DNA of 64,000 bases, from assembly GCA_963835595.1 (NCBI GenBank), contig CAWIGL010000002.1, forward strand, positions 2,666,001-2,730,000, written 5' to 3'. Of the stretch, positions 18,258-27,882 are shown one piece after another. The stretch's first letter is position 1. Every line of letters starts with the position of its first letter. The notes under the pieces were generated by a model that saw only the letters and a program-made list of their open reading frames with translations, was not told the DNA's origin and ran no database searches. The stretch comes from CAWEPK01 sp963835595 (GTDB lineage Bacteria; Desulfobacterota; Syntrophorhabdia; Syntrophorhabdales; WCHB1-27). The translations under genes were made by a program, and so were the position numbers.

Positions 18258-18995
18258 ATGTTTAAGCCTGTCAATACGGACCGCATCTCCCAAGCCATCA
18301 TGGAGCAGATCAAAGAGGCGATCTTCCAGAAAAAACTGAGGATAGGCGACAAGCTGCCTTCGGAGCGCAAGCTGATGGAGCAGTTCCGGACGAGCCGGGT
18401 GACCGTGCGGGAGGCCCTACGGACGCTTGAGTATTCTGGTATGCTCCAGATCACGCGCGGAGTCGAGGGCGGGGCCTTTGTCTGCCACCCGGACACCAAG
18501 TTCGTCAATAACTTCCTCCAGGACATGTTCTCAATGGGAAACATCAAGGTTGCCGACCTGACGGAAGCGCGCCTCGCCGTCGAGCCTTACTGCGTCAAGA
18601 TCGCCGCGGAGCGGATAAACGAAGGGCCGCTCGACGCGGTCAGGCGGAACATCGAAGAGACGAAAGAGGCGCTGAAGCGGAAAGACCGGCGGAAGGCGCG
18701 CCTTCTCAACCTCGATTTCCACCGGATCATCGCGCAGGCAAGCTGCAACCCGGTTATTTTTTTCACGATAGGCTCCATCATGGACATCATGGAGAACAAC
18801 GTCGCCTCGATACCCCTCTCGGCGAAGCCCATAGAGAGCACGCTTGTCTTCCACGAGGAGATTTCCGAGGCGATAAAGGCCCGCGACTCGGAGAACGCGC
18901 AGGACTTGATGCTGAAACATATCCAGGACATCCAGAAGGCCCTGGAGTCTAAGCAGGAGGTCGGGGCGAAGCGGCGCAGGGCCGAAAGGTCCTGA
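18258..18995 (+). CDS. FadR-subfamily GntR transcriptional regulator
   Basis: A 245-residue regulator. Residues 8-75 form a winged helix with the GntR signature (LPSERKLMEQFRTSRVTVREALRTLE split over the motif). Residues 95-230 form an all-helical FCD effector domain with metal-type residues in TEARLAVEP, LDFHRIIAQAS and HEEISEAIKARD. It probably binds a small organic acid and controls the adjacent transporter and dehydrogenase genes, which start 87 bases downstream. The ligand is unknown. Confidence 0.9.
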   Translation: MFKPVNTDRISQAIMEQIKEAIFQKKLRIGDKLPSERKLMEQFRTSRVTVREALRTLEYSGMLQITRGVEGGAFVCHPDTKFVNNFLQDMFSMGNIKVADLTEARLAVEPYCVKIAAERINEGPLDAVRRNIEETKEALKRKDRRKARLLNLDFHRIIAQASCNPVIFFTIGSIMDIMENNVASIPLSAKPIESTLVFHEEISEAIKARDSENAQDLMLKHIQDIQKALESKQEVGAKRRRAERS

Positions 18996-19082
18996 AAGGC
19001 GCACCGCCTGCCGGCCTGAAGCGAAAGCGGCGCAAGCCCCCTTATCAACGGGGCAGGAAAAAACGGGAAGAAAGGAGCAAAC

Positions 19083-20313
19083 ATGAAAAAGACCGTGCAT
19101 CTGTTTTGGGTTTTTCTGATCGTTGCCGTGCTGCTGGCGTCAGGCGCGTCTTCCGCCGGGGCGCAGCAGAAGGTCGTGAAGATCGGCGCGCTCCTCACGC
19201 TCACCGGGGCGATGGCGGCCACGGGGCAGGACATGAAGGACGCCGTGGAGTACGCGGCGGAGATCATCAACGCGCAGGGCGGGATCAAGAGTATGGGCGG
19301 CGCGAAGATCCAGATGGTCTACGGCGACAGCCAGGCCAAGCCCAACGTGGCGGTCTCCGAGACGGAGCGCCTGATCGAGAAAGAGGGGATCGTGGCGATA
19401 GTGGACCAGTACCCCGAGCGCGACGACCATCGCGGCGACCTCGGTCGCCGAGCGTAAGAAGACGCCCTTTATAGCCGGCATCTCGTACGCGGACATCATC
19501 ACGGAGCGCGGCTACTATTATACCTTCCAGCTTGAGCCTCCGGCGGCCTATCGTAGGCGTTGCCAAGGCGCGGTTCGTAGACTGGCTCGGAACGAAGATG
19601 GGCCGCAAGCTGACCCGCGTGGCCCACCTGTACGAAGACACCGACTGGGGCCAGTCCGTCGCCAAATCCCAGAGGCAGTACTGGAAAAACCACGGCTACG
19701 ACATCGTCGTCGATATGAGTTACGCCCGCCCGCTTTCCGATGCATCTTCCCTAGTGGCTCGAAAGTCAAGGCGGCAAAGCCGGACATCGTCGTCTTCCAG
19801 GCGTACATCGGGGAGAATATCCTCTTCTGCAAAACCGCCCACCGGTTTGATCTGTGGAATGTACCCTGGCTGGCAACGGGAACGGCAGAGCAGCCCGCGA
19901 TGCTGGAGGCGGTCAAGGAGCAAGGAGAAAACATGTTCGACATGAACATGTGGGCCTTCGATATCTCGAAAGAGGCCGGCGCCTTTAACCAGAAATACAT
20001 GGCCAAGTTCCATAAGGACATGGACGGCAACGCCGCGCTCCTTTACCAGAGCGTCTGGATAGTGAAAGAGGCCCTGGAGGCGACCGGGAAAGCGGACCGC
20101 CAGGCGGTGGCCGACGCCCTCCACAAGATAAAGATCGGACCGGGCAATCCTGCCCTGTTCCTGCCTTACCGGTATATCTCGTTCGACAAGAAGGGTGTGA
20201 ACGCAGGCGGCGATTACATCTTCTCCCAGGTGCAGAACCAGCGCTGGGTCACAATTTACCCGGAGAAATTTGCGGGCGCCCAGTTGCGGATACCGCAAAG
20301 CTGGAAACGGTAG
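19083..20313 (+). CDS. livJ: Branched-chain amino acid-type ABC transporter, substrate-binding protein (frameshifted)
   Basis: A roughly 410-residue periplasmic binding protein of the LivJ/HAAT family. Residues 1-27 are a signal peptide ending SAGAQQ. The core starts VVKIGALLTLTGAMAATGQD, typical of the family. The sequence stays conserved throughout but moves through three frames (breaks near 19420, 19550 and 19750), so at least three one-base indels interrupt it. It heads a livJHMGF set. The ligand may be an amino acid, amide or organic acid; the adjacent FadR regulator and alcohol dehydrogenase argue for a carbon-source uptake role. Confidence 0.88.
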
Positions 20314-20371
20314 AAGGACGGCGCCCCGGGAGGAACGACCCTTCCGGGGCGCATGTTGAAGCAAGGCGTTC

Positions 20372-21250
20372 ATGGATTCGGCGATTCTTTTGCAGGCTAT
20401 CGTCAACGGGCTGAGCATGGGCAGCATCTATGCCCTGATCGCCTGCGGCCTGACGCTCATTTTCGGGGTCATGAACATCATCAACATGGCCCACGGTCAT
20501 TTCCTCATGCTGGCCATGTACGTGGTTTTCTTCTTTCAGGCGCTTTTGAGGCTCGACCCTTACTTCAGCCTTGTCGTCTCCGTCCCGCTGAGCTTCCTGG
20601 GGGGACTGGTCATTTTTTATGTATTTATCCGCCCCATCCTTAAGTATTCGGCAGTCAACCAGATCCTCGTGACCTTGGGGCTCGGCATGGTGATGGAGAA
20701 CCTTGCCCTGATATTCTTCTCCCCCGATCTGCGCAACGTGCAGTCGGCCGTGGCCGACTCGAAGGTCGTCCTCGGCTCGGTCTACATCGGAACGAACCAG
20801 ATGATCGCCTTCGGCGGCTCCATCGCGATGTCGCTGCTCCTTTTCCAGATCATCCAGCGGTCTTCCCTCGGGCGCTCGATCCGCGCAGCGGCGGAGAACC
20901 CTCACGCCGCCGTCCTCATGGGCATCAACGTGAAAAGGGTTTACCTGATATCCTTTGCCCTGGGTGTGACCTGCCTCGGCGTCGCCGCCCCGCTGCTCGC
21001 GCCCCTCTACTATATCTCCCCGACGGTGGGGGACCTCTTCACCCTGACCTCTTTCGTCGTGGTCGTCCTGGGAGGGATGGGCAATTTCATAGGCGCCCTG
21101 CTGGGAGGCTTCATCATCGGCATGACAGAGGCATTCGGCTTTGTCCTGCTGCCCGTCGGCTCCCTCACGCCCGTCCTGATCTTCCTCATATTCATCCTGC
21201 TGATGCTGTTCAAGCCGGAGGGCCTTTTCGGCGGGAGGAAGCGCGTGTGA
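20372..21250 (+). CDS. livH: Branched-chain amino acid-type ABC transporter permease LivH
   Basis: A 292-residue inner-membrane permease with about eight hydrophobic segments. The family start LQAIVNGLSMGSIYALIA and the segment GVMNIINMAHGHFLML are diagnostic, as is VVVLGGMGNFIGALLGGF. It pairs with LivM. Its stop overlaps the GTG of livM (GTGTGA). Confidence 0.93.
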   Translation: MDSAILLQAIVNGLSMGSIYALIACGLTLIFGVMNIINMAHGHFLMLAMYVVFFFQALLRLDPYFSLVVSVPLSFLGGLVIFYVFIRPILKYSAVNQILVTLGLGMVMENLALIFFSPDLRNVQSAVADSKVVLGSVYIGTNQMIAFGGSIAMSLLLFQIIQRSSLGRSIRAAAENPHAAVLMGINVKRVYLISFALGVTCLGVAAPLLAPLYYISPTVGDLFTLTSFVVVVLGGMGNFIGALLGGFIIGMTEAFGFVLLPVGSLTPVLIFLIFILLMLFKPEGLFGGRKRV

Positions 21251-22261
21251 GACCGGCAGGCTTCTGGAAGAACAACAGGACGTACCTGATAGTCCTCGCG
21301 GCCTTCGTGCTCCTGCCCGTATTGAGGCCGTCCTCGTATCTTTTGAACATGCTCATCATGATGCTCCTTTTCGCGTACCTGGCCTCGGCCTGGAACATCC
21401 TTGGGGGCTTCGCGGGGCAGCACTCCTTAGGGCACGCCGCCTTCGTCGGCATAGGGGCCTACACGTCCACCTACCTTTTCAACACGTGCGGCCTCACGCC
21501 CTGGGTCGGGATGCTCGCCGGGGCCTTGGTCGCCGGCCTCTTCGCCCTCTTCCTCGGATACTCGGTCTTCCGCTTCGGCATAAAGGGGCCTTTCTTCTTA
21601 CTCATCACGATCGCAGCGGCGCAGATCGTCATGCTCCTTGTCCTCAACATCCGGGAACTCGGAGGGGCGAGCGGCATCAGCGTCCCCTTCAAGGGGCAGT
21701 TCCCGGCGGTCTATCAGTTCGAGAGCAAGGTCCTTTACTACTACGTGGCCCTCGGCCTCCTGACCCTCGCCGTCTCCGTCTCCGGCGTATATAAACCGCC
21801 ACCGGCTCGGCTACTACCTGATAGCGGTCCGGGAGAACGAAGACGCCGCTCAGGCGCTCGGGATCGACACGATGCGCTACAAGCTGATCGCCACCTTCCT
21901 TTCGGCCTTCCTGTCTGCCCTTGGGGGCACGTTCTACGCCCAGTACATTCTCTTTATAGACCCTGAATCGGTCCTGAGCCTGGGCCTCTCGATAGAGATC
22001 ATCGTCTACCCCATCCTGGGCGGCATAGGGACGGTCTTCGGGCCGGTCGTCGGCGCCTTCCTCCTCTACCCCGTGGGGGAGCTCGTACGCTACTTCTGGG
22101 GCGGGTCGAAGGCGGGCATCCACCTGCTTTTCTACGGAGCGTTTCTCATCATCTGCATCATCTACATGCGGGAAGGGGTGGTCGGCCTGATAAGGGACCT
22201 GGCGGAAAAGCTCAAGAGGAAGCCGTCCGGCGAGAAGGTCGTCTCACTCGCGGAGGAATGA
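21247..22261 (+). CDS. livM: Branched-chain amino acid-type ABC transporter permease LivM (frameshifted)
   Basis: A roughly 338-residue permease. The first part (WNILGGFAGQHSLGHAAFVG) and the second part (YYLIAVRENEDAAQALGID, VYPILGGIGTVFGPVVGAF) are both typical LivM but lie in different frames, with the break near 21785-21800. One single-base indel is enough. The GTG start overlaps livH. Its stop lies 6 bases before livG. Confidence 0.9.
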
Positions 22262-22267
22262 CGCTTC

Positions 22268-22996
22268 ATGGCGCATCTGCTGTCGGCCCGTAACCTTACG
22301 AAGAGCTTTGGCGGACTCGTAGCCATCAACAACGTCTCCTTCGACCTGACGGCAGGGGAGACCCTCGGCATCATCGGCCCGAACGGGGCGGGGAAATCTA
22401 CGCTCTTCTCCCTGCTTACGGGCTTCCTGGCGCCCGATGCGGGCGACGTTATCTACGAGGACCGGTCCATCGCAGGCTTCAAGCCCGCCCACGTCTGCAA
22501 GCTGGGGCTGACGCGGACGTTCCAGATCATGCAGAACTTCCCCGCCCTCACGACCCTTGAAAACGTGATGGTGGGGTCGTTCCTCCATAACAAGGGCAGG
22601 GTACGGGCGCAGGAAGAGGCCGCGAAGGTCGTCGAAAGGGTCGGCCTCGGCGGGAAGATCGACGTCCTCGCCAAAGACCTGACGATGCTCGACCAGAAGC
22701 GCCTTGAGATCGCCAAGGTGCTCGCCACCAACCCGAAGATCATCCTTGCCGACGAGACGATGGCGGGGCTGACGCCTGTCGAGATCAGGGAGGCGGTCGG
22801 GTTGATCCGGTCGCTCCGGGAGGGGGGCATCACGTTCATTCTGATCGAGCACGTGATGGAGGTCATCATGTCCCTCTCCGACAAGGTGCTGGTGATCCAC
22901 CACGGCATGAAGATCGCGGAAGGCAAGCCTGTCGAAGTAGCCAGGGACAAGCAGGTGATCGACGCCTACCTGGGGGAGGAAGACATCATTGTTTGA
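22268..22996 (+). CDS. livG: Branched-chain amino acid-type ABC transporter ATPase LivG
   Basis: A 242-residue ATPase. Walker A is GPNGAGKSTLF. The family-specific LTRTFQIMQNFPALTTLENV segment is present. The usual LSGGQ signature is replaced by a diverged LTMLDQKRLEIAK, and Walker B is IILADETMAGLTP, with A-D-E instead of the normal L-D-E. The diverged signature is unusual but the fold is complete. It energises LivHM together with LivF. Confidence 0.93.
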   Translation: MAHLLSARNLTKSFGGLVAINNVSFDLTAGETLGIIGPNGAGKSTLFSLLTGFLAPDAGDVIYEDRSIAGFKPAHVCKLGLTRTFQIMQNFPALTTLENVMVGSFLHNKGRVRAQEEAAKVVERVGLGGKIDVLAKDLTMLDQKRLEIAKVLATNPKIILADETMAGLTPVEIREAVGLIRSLREGGITFILIEHVMEVIMSLSDKVLVIHHGMKIAEGKPVEVARDKQVIDAYLGEEDIIV

Positions 22997-23696
22997 GGTC
23001 AGGGGTGTCAGCGCGCAATACGGGAAGATGAAGGTCCTCCACAAGGTCAGCCTGGCGGTGGAGGCCGGTCAGATCGTCTCCCTCGTCGGGGCGAACGGCG
23101 CAGGCAAGACCACCCTGATGAACGTGATCTCCGGCCTCGTCCGGCCTTCTTCCGGGTCCGTCCACTTCGAGGGCGCGGACCTGGGGAAGATCCCGAACCA
23201 CAGGATCGTCGAGAAGGGCATCGCCCAGATACCGGAGGGGCGCAAGCTCTTCTACAAGATGTCCGTCCTTGAGAACCTCCTGACCGGGGCTACGCACAGG
23301 GAGGCAAGGGCGGCCGCAAGCGAGACGCTCGAGCGCGTATTTGCGGTATTCCCCATCCTCCGGGAGCGGCGCGGCCAAATGGCCCAGACGCTCTCCGGCG
23401 GGGAGCAGCAGATGCTTGCCATCGCCAGGGGGCTGATGTCCCGCCCGAAGCTGATCCTGATGGACGAGCCGTCGCTGGGACTTGCGCCCATCCTGGTCAA
23501 GAAGATCTTCGAGGTCGTCCGCCAGTTGAACGACCAGGGCCTCTCGATCCTCCTCGTCGAGCAGAACCTGCGGGCGTCCCTCAAGATCAGCCATTACGGG
23601 TACGTCATGGAGAACGGGAGGATAGCCCTGGAAGGGAAGGGGCAGGACCTTCTCGAAAACGAGCATACGAAGAAGGCGTATATCGGCCTTTTATAG
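22989..23696 (+). CDS. livF: Branched-chain amino acid-type ABC transporter ATPase LivF
   Basis: A 235-residue ATPase. Walker A is GANGAGKTTLM, the signature is LSGGEQQMLAIARGLM, and Walker B is LILMDEPSLGLAP. It starts with TTG at 22989, overlapping the livG stop by 8 bases, which implies coupled translation. The frame is intact and the length is normal. Confidence 0.95.
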   Translation: MFEVRGVSAQYGKMKVLHKVSLAVEAGQIVSLVGANGAGKTTLMNVISGLVRPSSGSVHFEGADLGKIPNHRIVEKGIAQIPEGRKLFYKMSVLENLLTGATHREARAAASETLERVFAVFPILRERRGQMAQTLSGGEQQMLAIARGLMSRPKLILMDEPSLGLAPILVKKIFEVVRQLNDQGLSILLVEQNLRASLKISHYGYVMENGRIALEGKGQDLLENEHTKKAYIGLL

Positions 23697-23739
23697 GAAT
23701 GGCGCGCTTCCGCGCCGGAATCTCAACAGGGGGCTTATA

Positions 23740-24897
23740 ATGTACAGCATAATCGCGCCTGCGCAGATGCATATGGGGCCGGGCAGCCTGGCCGCGCTGA
23801 AAGGAATCGCCGGAGGCTTCGGGACGGGCAGGATACTGATCGTCACGGACGAGGGCATCCGGGCGGCGGGCATCCTCGATCAGGTCTTGAAGGCGGGGGA
23901 GATCGACCCGGTGCGCCTAGACATCTTCGACGGCGTGCAGGCGAGCCCCGAGATCCCACTCCTTGAGGCGTGCGGGGAGAAGGTCGCTGCCGGCGGTTAT
24001 GCCCTCGTCATCGGCGTAGGAGGCGGCAGCGCGCTCGACGTGGCGAAGGCCGCGTCAGTGCTCCCTGCCAACGGCGGGAAGATGAGGCCCATTCTGGGAC
24101 GCGGCATGGTAAAGAAGCAGGGCGTGCCCCTCTGCCTGGTCCCGACCACTTCGGGCACGGGGTCGGAGGTGACCCAGGCCGTCGTGATGGGCGACCCGGA
24201 GAAGCAGACCAAGGTGAGCATCTGGGACCCCCACGTCGTCCCCAGGTATGCGATCATCGACCCCGTCCTCGCGTCCGGCATGCCCCCACGGCTGACCGCC
24301 GACACGGGGCTGGACGCAGTCGCCCATGCAGTGGAGGCCTACACGGTCAAGCCCGCTAACCCCGTCTCGCGCCTCTACGCGAAAGAAGTGCTCCGGCTCG
24401 CGGCGAAGAACCTCCCCGTCGCCTTCAGGGACGGTAAGAACATGGAGGCGCGGGCAGCCATGTCGCTCGCCGCCACCCTTGCGGGACTGGCCTTTTCGAA
24501 CAGCGGGCTTGGGGCCATCCATGCGTTCTGCCTGCCCCTCGAAAGCAGGAAGCACCTGCCCCACGGCAGGTCCGTCGCCATCGTCTCCCCTTGGATCGCA
24601 GACTTCAACCGCATCGGCAACGAGGAGGTCTTTGCCGCCATCGCAGGCTTCTTAGGCGAGGACGTATCCGGTCTCGACGCGCCGGCCGCGAGCAAAAAGG
24701 CCTCCGCAGGCTTGAAGAAGCTGATGGAATCGGTAGGCGTCTCCCCGTACCTGACGGACCACGGGATCGCCGACGAAGAGGTGGACTCCATCGCGAAAGA
24801 GGCGTTCCAGGTCGGCCAGAGGCTTCTGCCTTTCAACCCGCGCGAGGTTACCGAAGACGACGCCATCGCGATATTCCGCGCCTCTGCGGGACGATAG
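23740..24897 (+). CDS. Iron-containing alcohol dehydrogenase
   Basis: A 385-residue group III alcohol dehydrogenase. The NAD-binding N-terminal domain has VIGVGGGSALDVAK and the TTSGTGSEVTQ block. The metal-binding C-terminal domain supplies the Asp/His ligands in DTGLDAVAHAVEAY, GAIHAFCLPLESRKHLPHG and nearby. It oxidises or reduces an alcohol or hydroxyacid in the cytoplasm; the substrate is unknown. It lies 43 bases after livF, so it is probably in the transporter operon and may act on the imported compound or its product. Confidence 0.92.
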   Translation: MYSIIAPAQMHMGPGSLAALKGIAGGFGTGRILIVTDEGIRAAGILDQVLKAGEIDPVRLDIFDGVQASPEIPLLEACGEKVAAGGYALVIGVGGGSALDVAKAASVLPANGGKMRPILGRGMVKKQGVPLCLVPTTSGTGSEVTQAVVMGDPEKQTKVSIWDPHVVPRYAIIDPVLASGMPPRLTADTGLDAVAHAVEAYTVKPANPVSRLYAKEVLRLAAKNLPVAFRDGKNMEARAAMSLAATLAGLAFSNSGLGAIHAFCLPLESRKHLPHGRSVAIVSPWIADFNRIGNEEVFAAIAGFLGEDVSGLDAPAASKKASAGLKKLMESVGVSPYLTDHGIADEEVDSIAKEAFQVGQRLLPFNPREVTEDDAIAIFRASAGR

Positions 24898-24984
24898 GGC
24901 GCACGCTGCGGGACGGATATCGCGAAAGACAAAAGCGGATTCGAACAGGGCGGGCTTCCCTGCCGGGCGCCGCCTGCCCCTTTC

Positions 24985-27540
24985 CTACCTACCCGGCCGC
25001 TTCTTTCGCCTGCTTGCCGCCAGCGTAACGACCCCCAGGGCGAGGGCGAGGGCCGGCAAGGCCGGGTAAGGATAATCGACTACGTAGACGAGCGGCGTGA
25101 GGCACCAGCGGGTCAACGCCCGCAAGGTCTCGCGCCTGGCTATGAAATCCGCGATGGGCGGGGAATGCCTGTAGTAGAAGGCGATGAAGGCCCTGCCTGG
25201 CGCGTTCGTCAGGAGGCGCCTGTCCCTGAACGCCCGCAGCGCCGCCACGTGTGGGTCGAGATAGGAGCCGTAAGCGGCCGTGGCGATGAAGCAGGTGTTG
25301 CCGCCGCCTCCGCCCCCGCTGCCCCCGCCGCCGGAAACGCTTCCGCCTCCGCCGCCCCCTCCGCCTCCGCCTCCTCCGCCCCCGCTCGTGAGCACAAGAG
25401 GGTCAACGATGGAAGTCGTTGAGGTGATCGCGTTGCAGTTCGAGACCGCGCTCATGGTAAAGTTGAGCGTCGTGCTTACAAGCGTGATGTTCGTCACGCC
25501 GGTGCATTGATTGGCCGGGTAAAGCTGCAGCCACTGTCCGCCGACTACCTTGTAGAAAGTCGCGCCGGAGGGCATGGAAGGGAAGGTAAAGGAAAAGTCG
25601 GCAGTCCCCGAAGGAACGCTGGCCGTGTAGCTGATGATCTTTTCGACCGTATAGCCCGAAGGGGTGCCGCTTATCGTGTCCGTCTCGCCGTACTGCGTAA
25701 TGCTGGGCGCAGGCGCGCCGCCGCTTACGGACATGTCTACCGAAGCGGATTGCAGAATGCCGTAATCGCCTGCGGCAACGACGGTGTCGGTCCCCCACGC
25801 CGCGCGGTGGCCCGTAGCGGAGGTCCCTGAGCTCCTGGATGTCCACGTAGAGCCTGTGGGCGACGTGTAGATCGCCCCGGACGCGCCGACGGCAACGAAG
25901 GCGCTGTCGGTGTAGGTTACACCCCGCAGGTCCGGTGCGCCGCTTATGGTCGATACGGACCAGCTTGCACCCGTGGACGACGTGAGGATCGTTCCCGCAG
26001 CCCCGACGGCAACGAAGGTGCTGTTCCCGTAAGCGACGCCGCGGAGGTCATTGGCGGTTACCGGCGTCAGGGTGGCCCAGTGGGCGCCGTCCGTTGACGT
26101 CTGGACGAGGCCCGCAGTCCCTACGGCAACGAAGGTGCTGCCGGCGTAAGTTATGCCCAGGAGGTCCTTCGCGGGGACCGCCTGCGTGACGGATGTCCAC
26201 GAGCCGCCGTTGCTTGAGGTGTAAATGGTATCGAACTTTCCGACGGCTACGAAAGTGCTGCTCCCGTACGCGACATCGTATAGATAGAAATTCGAGCCTG
26301 ACGAGCCCGAGTTCCTCAGCGTCCAGTTGAGACCATCGGCCGAGCTGTAGATATAGCCGTTTTGTCCTACGGCCACGAATGTACTCGCGCCGTATCCGGC
26401 TCCATAGAAATCATAGGTCATCGGCGGAGTGATGGTGCTGATCCCGTTCCACGTTGTGCCGTCGCTCGACGTGACGATCACGCCGGAGGGACCCACGGCT
26501 ACGAACATCCCGTTCGCGTTGACGATGCCGTTAAGCGACTGAGTGACGCCCGAGCTCCGCTCGGTCCAGGTAGCGGCGTCGGGGGAGCTGAAAATCGTCC
26601 GCGAGTCGCCCACTGCCACGTACATGCCTCCGGCGGAGCCTACTCCGTAAGTCACGCCGTAAAAAGCCCGGTTCGTGGCTGCGTTCGCCGTGTGCCAGGC
26701 AATACCGTCGGACGACCAGATGGTGTACCCCGCGCCCCCCACGGCCACGAACTTTCCGCTGCCGTAGATGATGTCGTAGAAATACATCAGGTTGCCCGTG
26801 CTTCTGGCAGTCCAGGTTGTGCCGTTGTCGGTCGAAGCAAAGAATGTCCCGCCCTGGTCGGTCGCAATGATGAAGGCGCCGCCGCCGTAAGCCACGTTGT
26901 AGAGCGTCGCCGAAGTGTTGGGCGGGACCCTCCCGATCCACGTATTGCCGCCGTCCGAGGACGTGGTGATGAGGCCGTTCTGACCGACCGCGACAAACGT
27001 GCCGTTGCCGTACCCAATCCCTCGGATCGGCGTGCTCGTGGACGAGGTTTGCGGGGTCCACGTGTTGCCGTTGTCCGTCGAGCTGATTATTGTGCCGTTA
27101 TCTCCAACTGCGACGAACGTCGGCGTGGTGCCGCTCACGTTGCCGTAAGCCACCCGCCAGAGTCTTTGGGACGTCCCGGTGGAGGCGGCCGCCGCCCAGG
27201 TTGCGCCGTCCGGGGAGGTGAAGATGCTCCCGTTGACCCCAACCGCAACGAAAGTGGAGTTACCGTAAGCGACGCCCAGGGCATAAACACCGGTCGCCGT
27301 TACGGTCCAGTTGATGCCGTCGGTCGAGCTGACGACCCCGCCGTCGAAGCCCACTGCGACATACGTCGGCGTAGTGCCCACGTCGCCGCAGGCGACCCCC
27401 ATGAGCGTCTTGGTCCCCGGCGGGATGGCATTCCGCCACTGCCACCAATCCAGGTGGTCGGCGCAAGCCGTGCGCGCAATGAGCAGCAGCATCACGCACG
27501 CCGCAAAGACAAGAAGCGCCCTCCTGTTAAACGCTTTCAT
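24985..27540 (-). CDS. Secreted beta-propeller repeat protein with CFI-box-CTERM
   Basis: An 851-residue exported protein. Residues 1-27 are a signal peptide. About residues 40-600 hold some 14 repeats of a BNR/YCF48-like unit (consensus YGNSTFVAVGxxGxIxTSxDG), enough for two seven-bladed propellers. A choice-of-anchor U-like domain follows (about 605-725), then a Gly/Ser tract and the CFI-box (CFIATAAYGSYLDPHVAALR), a second motif FYYRHSPPIADFI, a hydrophobic helix and a basic tail (RRKKRPGR). The C-terminus is shared with the divergent gene at 27883. It is probably a cell-surface protein; ligand unknown. Confidence 0.82.
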   Translation of the reverse strand: MKAFNRRALLVFAACVMLLLIARTACADHLDWWQWRNAIPPGTKTLMGVACGDVGTTPTYVAVGFDGGVVSSTDGINWTVTATGVYALGVAYGNSTFVAVGVNGSIFTSPDGATWAAAASTGTSQRLWRVAYGNVSGTTPTFVAVGDNGTIISSTDNGNTWTPQTSSTSTPIRGIGYGNGTFVAVGQNGLITTSSDGGNTWIGRVPPNTSATLYNVAYGGGAFIIATDQGGTFFASTDNGTTWTARSTGNLMYFYDIIYGSGKFVAVGGAGYTIWSSDGIAWHTANAATNRAFYGVTYGVGSAGGMYVAVGDSRTIFSSPDAATWTERSSGVTQSLNGIVNANGMFVAVGPSGVIVTSSDGTTWNGISTITPPMTYDFYGAGYGASTFVAVGQNGYIYSSADGLNWTLRNSGSSGSNFYLYDVAYGSSTFVAVGKFDTIYTSSNGGSWTSVTQAVPAKDLLGITYAGSTFVAVGTAGLVQTSTDGAHWATLTPVTANDLRGVAYGNSTFVAVGAAGTILTSSTGASWSVSTISGAPDLRGVTYTDSAFVAVGASGAIYTSPTGSTWTSRSSGTSATGHRAAWGTDTVVAAGDYGILQSASVDMSVSGGAPAPSITQYGETDTISGTPSGYTVEKIISYTASVPSGTADFSFTFPSMPSGATFYKVVGGQWLQLYPANQCTGVTNITLVSTTLNFTMSAVSNCNAITSTTSIVDPLVLTSGGGGGGGGGGGGGGSVSGGGGSGGGGGGNTCFIATAAYGSYLDPHVAALRAFRDRRLLTNAPGRAFIAFYYRHSPPIADFIARRETLRALTRWCLTPLVYVVDYPYPALPALALALGVVTLAASRRKKRPGR

Positions 27541-27882
27541 ATCTTTAGGTATTTATCACTAAAGGCACCAAAGCTGCAAGAAAAATCGGTGTCGGCGCTT
27601 TCCTGAAGACTTTGGACGACGGACGATAAGCGGTTCCGAACGAGAATCGGCCAACGCGTAGATTACGGCAACGGCGCTGCCCGAAGGGCGGTCATAAAAG
27701 GGGATCGAAGGCGAAAGCTGCATGTCCCGGACGATGCGCGGCAGTCCGGCTGTTTTTTGAAATCTGCGGCGATGTGCCGATTCTTCTTGCCTGCCTTCCG
27801 TCCTTTGTGATAATTTACCAGGTAACAAAGTAATACAATCAGAGCCCTGCTTCTTTCGGCAGGACCGGAAGCAAGAGAGGGG
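27541..27882. other. Shared regulatory region of two divergent CFI-box genes
   Basis: 342 bases with no convincing gene. It must hold the start signals of both divergent surface-protein genes. A terminator-like hairpin lies at 27727-27758 (separate entry). AT-rich sequence at 27805-27839 could hold the plus-strand promoter, but no box pair is close to consensus. Confidence 0.45.
27727..27758 (+). terminator. Intrinsic terminator-like hairpin in a leader region
   Basis: CCGGAC (27727-27732) pairs with GTCCGG (27744-27749), then CTG and six T's. No plus-strand gene ends upstream, so it could be an attenuator in the leader of the 27883 gene. The 6-bp stem is short. Confidence 0.4.

Noticed and set aside
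25298..25383. Poly-Gly coding tract as an assembly artefact
   Set aside because: A similar Gly/Ser tract precedes the CFI-box in the paralogous protein, so it is a real linker, though its exact length may be wrong.
27600..27760. Second c-di-GMP riboswitch upstream of the 27883 gene
   Set aside because: The GGAC-AAAGCC block and the tetraloop receptor seen at 1134-1208 are not present; only a terminator-like hairpin is visible.
27559..27828. 89-codon minus-strand frame between the CFI-box genes
   Set aside because: Arg-rich composition, no ribosome binding site and no family resemblance; it covers a probable regulatory region.
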